From Lachnospiraceae bacterium (GTDB lineage Bacteria > Bacillota > Clostridia > Lachnospirales > Lachnospiraceae), in assembly GCA_029225065.1 (NCBI GenBank), contig JAQXVT010000079.1:1-64000 (forward strand): 64,000 nt of DNA, read 5' to 3'. Position numbers and translations under genes: made by a program. Below are positions 25,662 to 34,334 of this stretch, piece after piece (position 1 is the first letter of the stretch; every line of letters begins with the position of its first letter). The notes under the pieces are model-generated. The model was not told where the DNA came from and made no database searches. It was given only the letters and a program-made list of their open reading frames with translations.

Positions 25662-25822
25662 TGTACTCTCGGAATCTTTTTGTGCTTGATTTTGTGAGAA
25701 GATTTTTTGTCAGGTGTACACAAATTTCTGAGGCGTACACGGTGTGTACGTTGATGAAATTTGTGTGCGACTGGCAGAAAACCGGCCGCAAAAGCAAGTG
25801 CAGGAAAGACTCCGGGCGTACA
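25662..25822. repeat. Long palindromic repeat (copy A, 161 bp)
   Basis: The whole stretch is an imperfect palindrome from TGTACTCTCGGAATC to GACTCCGGGCGTACA, with inner arms around GTGTACACAAATTTC and GAAATTTGTGTGCG. It shares TCTTTTTGTGCTTGATTTTG with copy C (39372-39428) and the ends with copy B (28971-29012). It ends 3 bp from the lrgB stop codon. No coding sequence; it looks like a MITE or palindromic-unit element. Confidence 0.72.
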
Positions 25823-25825
25823 TCT

Positions 25826-26518
25826 TTACCACAGCCCCGCAAACACCGACGCTCCAAGTACGGTCAAAAGTCCTGCCACCGCAATCGAAAGGCTGCTCAT
25901 CGCGCCCTCGATCTCGCCAAGCTCCATTGCCTTGGCGGTTCCGATTGCATGGGAGGCACTTCCAAGCGCCACACCTTTTGCGATCGGCTCCTCAATGCGG
26001 AAAATACGGAATACATGCTCGCCGATCACATTTCCGAGAATACCGGTCACGATGATGACCGCAACGGTGATTGTCACAATACCGCCAAGTTCCTCGGAAA
26101 CGCCCATGCCGATCGCCGTCGTGATTGACTTCGGAAGCAGGGTTACATACTCCTCATGGCTGAATCCGAAGACAACCGCAAGCGCCAGAATCGAGATCAG
26201 GCTTGTGAGCACGCCGGAAATCAGGCCCGCCATAATCGCTTTTACATTGTTTTTCAGAAGCTCCAGCTGCTCGTACAGCGGAACTGCCAGACACACGGTT
26301 GCCGGAGTCAGCAGATAGCTCAAAAGGTCTGCTCCGTTTGCATAGCTCTGATAATCGATATGGAAAACGGCCAGAATCACGATCACCACCGCGATGGAGA
26401 TCAGAAGCGGATTAAAAATGGCCAGTTTAAATTTCTTTTTCAGAAGCATTCCCAGTTCATAAGCAAGGATGCTCACCATCACTCCGAAAAATACGGAATT
26501 TGTAATCATTTCTTTCAT
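25826..26518 (-). CDS. lrgB: LrgB/CidB-family membrane protein
   Basis: 230 residues, mostly membrane helices, with the LrgB signature [27 protein letters not shown] and [25 protein letters not shown], then [19 protein letters not shown]-like [27 protein letters not shown]. It works with the LrgA-type protein encoded just upstream (4-bp overlap) in modulating murein hydrolase activity and overflow-metabolite transport. No LytSR-type regulator is adjacent. Confidence 0.93.
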   Translation of the reverse strand: MKEMITNSVFFGVMVSILAYELGMLLKKKFKLAIFNPLLISIAVVIVILAVFHIDYQSYANGADLLSYLLTPATVCLAVPLYEQLELLKNNVKAIMAGLISGVLTSLISILALAVVFGFSHEEYVTLLPKSITTAIGMGVSEELGGIVTITVAVIIVTGILGNVIGEHVFRIFRIEEPIAKGVALGSASHAIGTAKAMELGEIEGAMSSLSIAVAGLLTVLGASVFAGLW

Positions 26519-26877
26519 TTTTTGTCGCCGCCTTTCTCATGTCTGATCACAAACTGCGTGACGCGGCCGGAAACGGCCATGACAAGTACCGTCGAAACGG
26601 CGGTCACAATGATCAGCTTCCAGAAAATGGGACTGATCTTGTTCCAGGATTCCGTCAGCCCTACGGCAGCCGGAATAAACATCAGCGGCATTACTTCCAC
26701 CAGAAATTTTGCCGTATCCTTTACCGAATCAAGCGGAATGATATGCAGCACGAGTCCCAGAAGCATCAGGACCAGTCCGTAAATACTTGCCGGAACCGGC
26801 AGCGGAAGCAGAGCCCGAAGCGCCTCGCCTGCAAATGAGACGGTGATGATAATGGCAAACTGTTTTATGTACTTCAT
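26515..26877 (-). CDS. lrgA: LrgA/CidA-family holin-like protein
   Basis: 120 residues, four helices, with the family core LPLPVPASIYGLVLMLLGLVLHIIPLDSVKDTAKFLVEVMPLMFIPAAVGL. ATG after TTTGGAGGAG. It overlaps the lrgB start by 4 bp and forms a two-gene operon with it. Confidence 0.93.
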   Translation of the reverse strand: MKYIKQFAIIITVSFAGEALRALLPLPVPASIYGLVLMLLGLVLHIIPLDSVKDTAKFLVEVMPLMFIPAAVGLTESWNKISPIFWKLIIVTAVSTVLVMAVSGRVTQFVIRHEKGGDKK

Positions 26878-27034
26878 AAATCTCCTCCAAAGTCCGTTCT
26901 TTTTCTGTCAGTCTTTCTCCCCGTCAGGTCAGGGTGGATATCTGCGCATCTTATAAAACGAGTCCCAGAATTTCGTTTTCTGCGCCATGTCCCTGCATTC
27001 TTCCGGATATGATATCAATCGGACTTTATAACAC

Positions 27035-27072
27035 AGGCGCAAAACAGAAATTCTCCGCTTTGCGCCTTTTTT
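27035..27072 (+). terminator. Terminator-like hairpin in plus orientation
   Basis: AGGCGCAAA pairs with TTTGCGCCT over 15 nt, followed by TTTTTT on the plus strand. No plus-strand gene ends here. On the minus strand it lies about 110 bp after the argS stop but has no T run on that side. Confidence 0.5.
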
Positions 27073-27176
27073 CTATATGTTTTCTGCTGCTGTCCAAAAT
27101 TTTCTCATTTTTAAAGAATCCATCCTCAGATTCATTTTCAGATACAGCAGCGTCACTCTCATTCTCACCGCCCGGC

Positions 27177-28943
27177 TTACATTCTCTCCGGTGCAGAAAA
27201 TCCGAGCAGATCGATGCTCGTCTCGAGAACCTCGCGCGTCAGATCCAGAAGCTCGATGTAGCTTCTCTGACGGTCTGCGTTTTCTTCCGCGAGAATCTTC
27301 GTCTCGTGATAGAAATGATTGAAATCATTTGCCAGTTCATAGATAAATGCGCAGATCTTGTGCGGTGCAAGTTCCTCATATGCCTGCTCTACCGTGCTGC
27401 TGAAGTTCGTCAGCGCCAGCATCAGTTCCTTCTCACTTGCTCCTGCCGGTGCAAGAAGATGGCCTTTTTCAACTGTTCCGCCGTTTGCACGGTACTTATT
27501 CAGGATCGACTTAATCCGGACGATCGTGTACAGAATGTACGGACCGGTATTTCCCTCAAAGGAAGTAAATTTGTCCAGATCGAACACGTAATCTTTGGAT
27601 GCCTGGTTGGAAAGGTCTCCATATTTGATTGCAGAAAGGCCGACCAGCTTTGCCGTCTCGCGTGCCTCTGCCTCATCTACTTCATGATTCTCGGTGATCT
27701 TATGGAACATTTCCTCATTGATATCCGCGATCAGGTGCTCCAGACGCATGACGCCGCCCTCTCTTGTCTTAAACGGCTTTCCGTCCTTTCCGTTCATCGT
27801 ACCGAAACCGAGGAATTTCAGCCCGGTCTCCACTTTTACAAGGCCGGTCTTGCGTGCACAGCGGAATACCTGGATGAAATGCATCTCCTGACGCTTGTCC
27901 ACCACGTACACGATCTCGTCCGGATCGAACAGCTTGCGGCGCTCGATGATGGTCGCAAGGTCGGTTGTCGTATACAGAGCCGCTCCGTCGGATTTGAGGA
28001 TGATGCACGGCGGCACCTCCTTCGTGTCCGTCTCCTCTGCGATATCTACGATCAGCGCGCCCTGATCCAGGTATGCATAGCCTTCTTCTTTCATTTTTTC
28101 TACCATATCCGGTATGTACGGCTGTGCATCGGACTCTTTTTTCCACAGGTCAAACTCTACGTTCAGATTTCCGTAGTTTTTCTTCAGGTCAGCGATCGAG
28201 ACATTTAAAATGTGCTGCCACAGTGCACGGTAGCCGCGGACACCATTTTGCAGTTTCGCAGTCGCATCCAGTGCAGCCTTGCGAAACTCCTCGTCCACCT
28301 TCGATTTTCCGCTTGCGGTCGGATAAATTTCCTCCAGCTCAGAGATCGTAAACGGAGCCTCTGCCGGATACTCTCCCTCATACGTATCATCAAAGTAAAC
28401 GAGATCCGGCTGGCGCTCCTTTACCTCCGTGATAATCAGTCCCATCTGAAGACCCCAGTCTCCAAGATGCACATCGCCGATCACCTTATGTCCGACGAAA
28501 CGGCCGATCCGTTTGATGCTCTCGCCGATGATCGCGGAACGCAGATGTCCGACGTGCAGCGGCTTCGCCACGTTTGCTCCGCCGTAATCGATCACAATCG
28601 TCTTCGGATTGGTTGTCTTTTCTACGGACAGATTTTCATCCGCCTGCATTTCTTTTAAATAGTCTGCGAGGTAATCGCCGGAAATCCGGATATTGATAAA
28701 TCCCGGATTTACCGCTGCCACCTCAGCAAAAAGCGGGCTTTCCTGCAGCTTTGCAACCACGTCGTTTGCGATCATGATCGGCGCTTTTTTGTATTTTTTC
28801 GCACCGGCCATCGCGCCGTTGCACTGAAATTCGCACAGATCCGGCCGGTTAGAAATGCCGACCTTTCCATAGGAAGCGTCGTACCCGCAGGATTCAAACG
28901 CATTCATCACTTCCTGACTGATCAGGTCCAGAACTTTTTTCAT
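27177..28943 (-). CDS. argS: Arginyl-tRNA synthetase
   Basis: 588 residues. ANVAKPLHVGHLRSAIIGE is the class I HIGH region. The Arg-N-terminal domain, WKKESDAQPYIPD, the FGTMNGKDGKPFKTREGG loop that replaces KMSKS, and the C-terminal DALR-type helical domain (ELANDFNHFYHETKILAE) are all present. It charges tRNA-Arg. ATG after AAGGTGG. A hairpin repeat and a long leader without T-box consensus lie upstream. Confidence 0.97.
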   Translation of the reverse strand: MKKVLDLISQEVMNAFESCGYDASYGKVGISNRPDLCEFQCNGAMAGAKKYKKAPIMIANDVVAKLQESPLFAEVAAVNPGFINIRISGDYLADYLKEMQADENLSVEKTTNPKTIVIDYGGANVAKPLHVGHLRSAIIGESIKRIGRFVGHKVIGDVHLGDWGLQMGLIITEVKERQPDLVYFDDTYEGEYPAEAPFTISELEEIYPTASGKSKVDEEFRKAALDATAKLQNGVRGYRALWQHILNVSIADLKKNYGNLNVEFDLWKKESDAQPYIPDMVEKMKEEGYAYLDQGALIVDIAEETDTKEVPPCIILKSDGAALYTTTDLATIIERRKLFDPDEIVYVVDKRQEMHFIQVFRCARKTGLVKVETGLKFLGFGTMNGKDGKPFKTREGGVMRLEHLIADINEEMFHKITENHEVDEAEARETAKLVGLSAIKYGDLSNQASKDYVFDLDKFTSFEGNTGPYILYTIVRIKSILNKYRANGGTVEKGHLLAPAGASEKELMLALTNFSSTVEQAYEELAPHKICAFIYELANDFNHFYHETKILAEENADRQRSYIELLDLTREVLETSIDLLGFSAPERM

Positions 28944-28970
28944 ATTTGCTATCCACCTTTTTTTCTCTTA

Positions 28971-29012
28971 TGTACGCCCGGAATCTTTTTTGTAAAAAAC
29001 TCCGGGAATACA
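28971..29012. repeat. Short hairpin copy B of the palindromic repeat
   Basis: 42 bp, TGTACGCCCGGAATCTTTTT...AAACTCCGGGAATACA, an almost complete hairpin. It has the outer ends of copy A without the interior. It sits 27 bp before the argS ATG, inside the presumed leader. Confidence 0.6.
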
Positions 29013-29261
29013 TCTTATCGTTACTTTGTCACTTTTTTATACGACACACGTTTCCGCAGCGATCCCGGACCGGCCCTTTCATCTGGCGCAGGTAAACCTG
29101 GCAAACATTGCCTCTGCGTTCGCTGCTTACCTGTAAACACAGTCATCTCACTTATCTGCGATTCTGTGCTGCTGCCAGCCGTCTTCTATTATATACGTAC
29201 CGTCGGCAGCCCCGCGCGTGTCAATACTGTAGTATAACACACACCTCCGAAGGGCTGTCAA
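29013..29261 (-). promoter_or_regulatory. argS upstream region: possible promoter and long leader
   Basis: A TTGACA (29256-29261) and TATACT (29231-29236) are 19 bp apart on the minus strand. That would give a leader of nearly 290 nt with several GC-rich inverted segments (for example GGTAAGCAGCGAACGC with a downstream GGTTTACC). I find no T-box AGGGTGG-ACCGCG motif. The rest of the gap, 29262-29447, shows nothing I can name. Confidence 0.4.
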
Positions 29262-29447
29262 TAGCAGAAGAAACAAAATAGAAGGGCTGGGGCGGATTTC
29301 TTTGTACAACTGTGTGAGAATCGGAAAATATCAAGACGGCTATGCGCGATCTGCTTTGACTGACAACTTCACGTCAAGTAACGGAACCAAAGCCTTGTCG
29401 CAAAATTTACTCTCCGTTTTTATCCAAATGAGAGCCGGCAATCTATC

Positions 29448-30005
29448 TCACTGAATAAAATCCAATCTTACAAGAAGCCACACGACCACCATCGCCAGCG
29501 GCAGCACACATAAATCCACCGCCGCATAATACCCAATCACACAAGAGATGTCTCGAAATCCAACCGCCACAAGAAACGAGACACAGATCCCGGCCGCAAG
29601 CGGAAGATACCGGCGGTTATCACTTTTTTCTTCTCTCTCACCAAACAGCCAGAGCCAGACGGCGGTGCTGATGCGCTTCATCAGGCAAAGCAGAACCACG
29701 GAAAGCGCAAGACAGAATATTGCCAGAAACAGAATCCATATCACATGCACGATTGAGGATATAGAAAATGCAAGCGCAACCTCCTTCAGATGCCTCACCC
29801 CAATTTCCCACGCCAGCCGCCAGAATACCGCCATACTGGTCATCCCATACAAAAAAGCCAGGCTGTATAAGACTGCGTACCGCGGATGCTGATGGAGGCT
29901 TTTCGCACACAGGCAGGGAAACGCGCCTTGCAAAGTCCTCTTTTTTAAAATCATTTTCTCCGAGATGAAAGCTTTTGCCGTTTCGCTGAACACTGATTTC
30001 TTCAT
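29448..30005 (-). CDS. Hypothetical membrane protein
   Basis: 185 residues, starting MKKSVFSETAKAFISEK, with an AGGAGAGGCGG stretch just upstream. A 50-residue cytoplasmic-like start is followed by about four hydrophobic helices (YAVLYSLAFLYGMTSMAVFW, ISSIVHVIWILFLAIFCLALSVVLLCLM, YLPLAAGICVSFLVAV, AAVDLCVLPLAMVVVWLLV). I do not recognise the family. A second frame through the 5' part (start 30024) is open for 128 codons, but the hydrophobic periodicity favours this one. Confidence 0.55.
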   Translation of the reverse strand: MKKSVFSETAKAFISEKMILKKRTLQGAFPCLCAKSLHQHPRYAVLYSLAFLYGMTSMAVFWRLAWEIGVRHLKEVALAFSISSIVHVIWILFLAIFCLALSVVLLCLMKRISTAVWLWLFGEREEKSDNRRYLPLAAGICVSFLVAVGFRDISCVIGYYAAVDLCVLPLAMVVVWLLVRLDFIQ

Positions 30006-30183
30006 AGCCCGCCTCTCCTGCCATTTTCCCGTTTTCTGTGACTTTTGCTGTTTGTCACATTCTATTTCTTACTATATCTTTTTTCGCCTCCGTTATGCAT
30101 TCATTCTGTTTTCCAATAAAAAAATCCGTTTCCGCTGCGGTTTTTCCCGTCTAATTAACGTTTTTGGGATCATGTCCGAAAAA

Positions 30184-32469
30184 TCAAAAAGGATATTTCA
30201 CCCGAATGCTCCGCACCGGTTTTACCTTCACTGACCGCAGCTTTGCCACGGCTTCCTCCAGCTGTTCCACTCTCCCCGCCATGGTCGATGAGACATCCAC
30301 TTTCACATTCTTCTTACGTGGCGTGATATAAATCACCGCTTCCGTTCCCATTTCAGGCTCCAGTACTTCCTTAAGCCCCACCTCCCAGATCGCTCCATTG
30401 CAGAAATTGTCGGAAATCAAAACACCGTCACAAAACAGATGTCCGACATCGCCGTTGTAATCGATACGCAGCACGGCGTCCTTGCAATCCCCGTACTCTT
30501 CCGGAAGCTCGAGCTGAAATCTGCCACATCCGCATTCTGTCGTCTCAAGTTCTTTTTCCTGCAGGGACTCCTGCCAGTCTATCTGAATGCCTTCAAACAG
30601 CCCTTCCTTAAGTTTTGAAAACGTAACCTGTTTTTCTTGTTCAATCCGTATTTTTTCGCCTGCCTGCGCCGGGTAAAACAGAAGTGTTGTCTGATTGCTT
30701 CCATCCGACGGGCTTTCTATTTCCAGATCCGTTCCATTCCACACCAGAGGACTGCTGCAAAGCACTGCCGTTTTCGTTCCATCTTTTTCGATTTCATAAA
30801 ACATCAGGCTCTGCTTTCTTGTCAGCGTCACAATTCTCGCGTTTTCGCCGACCGCAAAAAAGCTCATCTCGCCGGACGGAACCTCGGTAATCTCATTTTC
30901 CCACACATATTTCGGGCTCATGCCATCCGGTATAAAGAAGAAAAAGGTGGTACGATCCTTTTCCCGAATGACCGACAGCGGCTGCGCGGCTGCATAGAGC
31001 AGCCTTCTTCCGCCAATTTCCATGCCAAACGGAAGAATCACTTCCTCCCCTGCTGCAATCGAAAGATCTTCCATATGAATCTCTTCGTTTTCCAGCTGCA
31101 GCGTAAGGTTCTCATGCTTCTTATCCTGACATTTACAGTGATCCTGATAGTTGTTGATAAATACATAGCCGGATGTTCCGTCTGTGCGGACAGCATAGCG
31201 AAGAGCCTCCGTATCCTCCGGCCTTATTTTCTGAGAATTTTCCGGCAGCACCGTCACCATATCGCAAAGCTGCTCCTGAAAATTTTTGATAAAGGAATGC
31301 AGCGCACGAAGGCGGTGATAGCTTGGGCGCACCTGTCCATATTCCCCAATCGGAGCCTGATAATCATAGGAAATCTTCGGACACTGGCACTCATTTAAAT
31401 ACGGCGTTTTCTCTCCCCTCGGATTGCTCCCGCCGCGGTACATATAATAGCCAAGGAAGTTGCACCCTCCCGCCATTTTGATGTTTGCCATCGCATCTAT
31501 GCTTTCATAGTCCAGCTGAAAACGGTAATTATAATATACCTGCATGCCGCCGCCCATTTCGCAGCAGGCGTATGGCAGGCTTTCCGGCTCATAGCACGGA
31601 GCGAAATTATAGGTTTCCGGAACCGCATTATTGTGATTGTCGCGATAAATGTATTCCTCCGTTGCCGGATGCTCCCCTTTGTAATCATAAAAAATCCATG
31701 GCTGGAACGCATATCCGCCCCAGAGCGGAAGCATCTCATCCAATGCCGCGGCTGCGCCGCCCCAGCCGGTGCAGGTGTAAAATGGAGTAATGATGCCTTC
31801 TTCCTCTGCCATTTTTTTCAGCATCCGCATATAAGCTGCCCCATCGCTTCCGGCAGGAACCCATTCGTTTGTAACTCCCGTTGTCATTTCCCACGGAGAA
31901 GAGGAATGCATGTATTCATTCTCGATCTGTGCTCCTATGATCGGACCTCCATCCTTAAAGTAAAGGCCCTCAAACTGATGTGCATACTGGTGATACAATC
32001 TTCTGGTATACGATAACCAGCCTTCGCTTAAGGTTCGCACCTCAAATGGCTTGCCGTACATCCAGTCCGGGATTCCGCCGTTTCGCACTTCACCGTGATC
32101 ATACGGCCCGATCCGGACAATCACGTACATTCCATGCTTTTTGCATAATTCAATAAACTTCCGGACGTTTCGATTTCCATCGAACCGAAACTTCCCCTCG
32201 ATTTCCTCATGATGATTCCAGAAGCAATAAGCCGAAACAATATTCAGGCCACCCATTTTCATTTTCAGGATAGTATCCTCCCACTGGCTTTCCTGCACTC
32301 TGGAATAATGGCACTCTCCTGAGATTCCAAAAAATGGTTTTCCATTTACGGTCAGGTAATAACTGGTAAATGCCATCTCATTGCCGACAGGGTCCCGTCC
32401 GCAGAATTTTTCCGAAAGCTTCTTCACTGCCTGTTTTCTCGGATTTTTCAGATTAATGATATTGTCCAT
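30184..32469 (-). CDS. Glycoside hydrolase family 35 beta-galactosidase-like enzyme
   Basis: 761 residues, no signal peptide, so probably cytoplasmic. The GH35 barrel shows ISGECHYSRVQESQWEDTI, GLNIVSAYCFWNHHEE, IVRIGPYDHGEVRNGGIPDWM and GGPIIGAQIENEY, the last with the acid/base Glu (about residue 185). YACCEMGGGMQVYYNYR carries the likely nucleophile. Beta domains follow to the C-terminus. ATG behind GAGGAGG. It is longer than minimal GH35 enzymes (about 600 aa). It should release galactose from galactosides; the exact glycan is unknown. A TTGCA-N4-TGCAA palindrome lies 33 bp upstream. Confidence 0.9.
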   Translation of the reverse strand: MDNIINLKNPRKQAVKKLSEKFCGRDPVGNEMAFTSYYLTVNGKPFFGISGECHYSRVQESQWEDTILKMKMGGLNIVSAYCFWNHHEEIEGKFRFDGNRNVRKFIELCKKHGMYVIVRIGPYDHGEVRNGGIPDWMYGKPFEVRTLSEGWLSYTRRLYHQYAHQFEGLYFKDGGPIIGAQIENEYMHSSSPWEMTTGVTNEWVPAGSDGAAYMRMLKKMAEEEGIITPFYTCTGWGGAAAALDEMLPLWGGYAFQPWIFYDYKGEHPATEEYIYRDNHNNAVPETYNFAPCYEPESLPYACCEMGGGMQVYYNYRFQLDYESIDAMANIKMAGGCNFLGYYMYRGGSNPRGEKTPYLNECQCPKISYDYQAPIGEYGQVRPSYHRLRALHSFIKNFQEQLCDMVTVLPENSQKIRPEDTEALRYAVRTDGTSGYVFINNYQDHCKCQDKKHENLTLQLENEEIHMEDLSIAAGEEVILPFGMEIGGRRLLYAAAQPLSVIREKDRTTFFFFIPDGMSPKYVWENEITEVPSGEMSFFAVGENARIVTLTRKQSLMFYEIEKDGTKTAVLCSSPLVWNGTDLEIESPSDGSNQTTLLFYPAQAGEKIRIEQEKQVTFSKLKEGLFEGIQIDWQESLQEKELETTECGCGRFQLELPEEYGDCKDAVLRIDYNGDVGHLFCDGVLISDNFCNGAIWEVGLKEVLEPEMGTEAVIYITPRKKNVKVDVSSTMAGRVEQLEEAVAKLRSVKVKPVRSIRVKYPF

Positions 32470-32501
32470 TCGTTCCTCCTCAAAGTCACCCTTATAATAG
32501 T

Positions 32502-32515
32502 TTGCACATTTGCAA
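32502..32515. promoter_or_regulatory. Operator-like palindrome before the GH35 gene
   Basis: TTGCACATTTGCAA: five-base arms TTGCA/TGCAA around four bases. It sits next to a TATTAT (-10-like, 32494-32499, minus strand). I find no matching -35. The binding factor is unknown; the neighbouring GntR is a candidate only by position. Confidence 0.35.
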
Positions 32516-32603
32516 TCCGTTTTCGCTGTTTATAGACTTATTATAATTCCCACCCGGATTGTCCGCATTACCAAATATCGCCTTTTTTTGGGAAAAATTG
32601 CCA

Positions 32604-32642
32604 TAAAAAAGGAAAGATACCCCTTTCGGAATATCCTTTCCC
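32604..32642 (-). terminator. Intrinsic terminator after the GntR gene
   Basis: On the minus strand, GGAAAGGATA pairs with TATCTTTCC over a 12-nt loop and is followed by TTTTTTATGG. It separates the GntR gene from GH35. Confidence 0.82.
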
Positions 32643-32649
32643 TATCTCT

Positions 32650-33318
32650 TCACTTATGCTGCAGCTGCTGAATAATATAATCTCTCTGCCGCTCGATATG
32701 GCTGTTCGTCACGCGCAGTGCACGGTCCGCATCCCGCTCGATCAGCCCCTTCAAAATCTCCTCATGCTCCTTTACGAGCAGGCTGTGGGACTGCCGGTCC
32801 TTCAAATACTCCATGCGGTAGCGGTACATCTGCTCGCGCAGGTTGTTGAGGATCTGCACGAGGCGGCGGTTGCCGGTTGCCTCATAGATCGCATCATGAA
32901 ATGCCATATCTGCCTGTGCGCAGGCTGCCACATCGTCTCCGTACAGCGTCTTGCAGAATTCTGCGGAGCGCCGCTTGATCTCCTCCAGCTGCTCCTCCGT
33001 GATGCGCTTGCACGCGATCTTCACCGCCAGCTCCTCAAGCGCCATCCGCACCTCGAGCACATCCTCCAGATCCTGCACTGTGATTTCCGCCACGATTGCG
33101 CCCTTGCGCGGAATCATCAGCACCAGGCCCTCCAGTTCCAGCTTCCGGATTGCCTCGCGCACCGGTGTCCGGCTCACGCCAAGCTTCTGCGCCAGATGGA
33201 TCTCCATCAGACGCTCACCCGGCTTTAATTCTCCTCTTAAAATTGCCTGGCGCAGTGTCTGAAACACGACATCGCGCAGCGGCAGATACTCGTTCATCTC
33301 CAGTTCAAAATCAGCCAC
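32650..33318 (-). CDS. GntR-family regulator with FCD domain
   Basis: 222 residues, GTG start after CGGAGG. The N-terminal winged helix is LRDVVFQTLRQAILRGELKPGERLMEIHLAQKLGVSRTPVREAIRKLELEGLV, the FadR-subfamily form. The C-terminal FCD ligand domain has ADMAFHDAIYEATGNRRLVQ and VKEHEEILKGLIERDADRAL with its metal-binding His residues. It is 70 bp after ispE on the same strand, an arrangement I associate with Clostridia. Ligand unknown. Confidence 0.92.
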   Translation of the reverse strand: MADFELEMNEYLPLRDVVFQTLRQAILRGELKPGERLMEIHLAQKLGVSRTPVREAIRKLELEGLVLMIPRKGAIVAEITVQDLEDVLEVRMALEELAVKIACKRITEEQLEEIKRRSAEFCKTLYGDDVAACAQADMAFHDAIYEATGNRRLVQILNNLREQMYRYRMEYLKDRQSHSLLVKEHEEILKGLIERDADRALRVTNSHIERQRDYIIQQLQHK

Positions 33319-33388
33319 TTCCTATACCTCCGCCCGTATATTTTCCGCTTCAAGCTGTGCGCTCCAAACGGCCTCATTGTATTGTTTA

Positions 33389-34270
33389 TTACTCCTGCTC
33401 TTTCCTGTTATGGAAAAACTTCGTCAGGTACACTTCCCGCGCGATACTTCCACTTCTTAAGCGCATATACGCCTGCTTCGCCTTTTCCCGGTCATCAAAC
33501 AGTCCGAACACAGTCGGGCCGCTTCCGCTCATCATCGCATTCACTGCGCCGCATTTCTTCATGCAGTCCTTGATCTCCTCGATCACCGGATACGCCGGAA
33601 TCGTGACGGTCTCGAGCACGTTCCCCATTTTTTCGGCCATCGCGTAAAAATCGCCGTTACGGATCGCCTCCACCTGTCCGTCGATATCCGGATGGTACGA
33701 AAGCTCATTTGCTTTCAGGTTTCCGTAGACGAACGCCGTCGACACGTGTATCTTCGGCTTTGCGATCACCACGGTGCAGTCCGGCGCTTTCGGAAGCGGG
33801 GTCAGCTGCTCTCCGATTCCCTCTGCGAGCGCCGTGCCGCGCAGCAGACAATATGGAATATCCGCACCGAGTTTCACGCCGCGCTCCTGCAGTTCTTCCA
33901 GGGTAAGTCCAAGATGAAACAGCCGGTTCACGCCGATCAGAACCGCTGCCGCATCTGAGCTGCCGCCCGCAAGTCCGGCCGCCACCGGAATGTATTTCTT
34001 CAGGTCGATTGCCACTCCCTGCGTGATGTCAAACTCCTTCATCAGAAGGTCCGCCGCCTTATAAACAAGATTTTCCGGACCGGTCGGAAGGTAGCCAAGG
34101 TTCACACTCAGACGGATGCCCGGCTTTTGCGTCTGCCGGATACAGATCTGATCATACAGATAAATACTCTGCATAATCATCCGCAGATCGTGATATCCAT
34201 CCTCTCTCTTCCTTAGCACATCCAGTCCGAGATTTATTTTTGCCATTGCTTTCAGCTTCAGTTCTTTCAT
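33389..34270 (-). CDS. ispE: 4-diphosphocytidyl-2-C-methyl-D-erythritol kinase
   Basis: 293 residues, starting MKELKLKAMAKINLGLDV after TAGGAG; a longer frame to 34312 has no ribosome site. GHMP kinase motifs: AKINLGLDVLRKREDGYHDL, PVAAGLAGGSSDAAAVLIG (ATP loop) and MMSGSGPTVFGLF. It performs the ATP-dependent step of the MEP isoprenoid pathway. It lies between the SipL-like gene and the GntR gene. Confidence 0.95.
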   Translation of the reverse strand: MKELKLKAMAKINLGLDVLRKREDGYHDLRMIMQSIYLYDQICIRQTQKPGIRLSVNLGYLPTGPENLVYKAADLLMKEFDITQGVAIDLKKYIPVAAGLAGGSSDAAAVLIGVNRLFHLGLTLEELQERGVKLGADIPYCLLRGTALAEGIGEQLTPLPKAPDCTVVIAKPKIHVSTAFVYGNLKANELSYHPDIDGQVEAIRNGDFYAMAEKMGNVLETVTIPAYPVIEEIKDCMKKCGAVNAMMSGSGPTVFGLFDDREKAKQAYMRLRSGSIAREVYLTKFFHNRKEQE

Positions 34271-34334
34271 GTTTGTACTCCTATATTGTACTTCGATGCA
34301 CTTTGTATACAATTTACTCTATTTTACTCTGATT

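Noticed and set aside
28971-29012. Repeat copy B as an argS attenuator
   Set aside because: It is a strong hairpin, but the bases following it on the minus strand (TAAGAG) contain no T run, so intrinsic termination there is unlikely.
29638-30024. An alternative 128-codon frame overlapping the hypothetical membrane protein
   Set aside because: Its start looks reasonable, but the other frame shows four clean hydrophobic helices and reaches further; both cannot be main genes.
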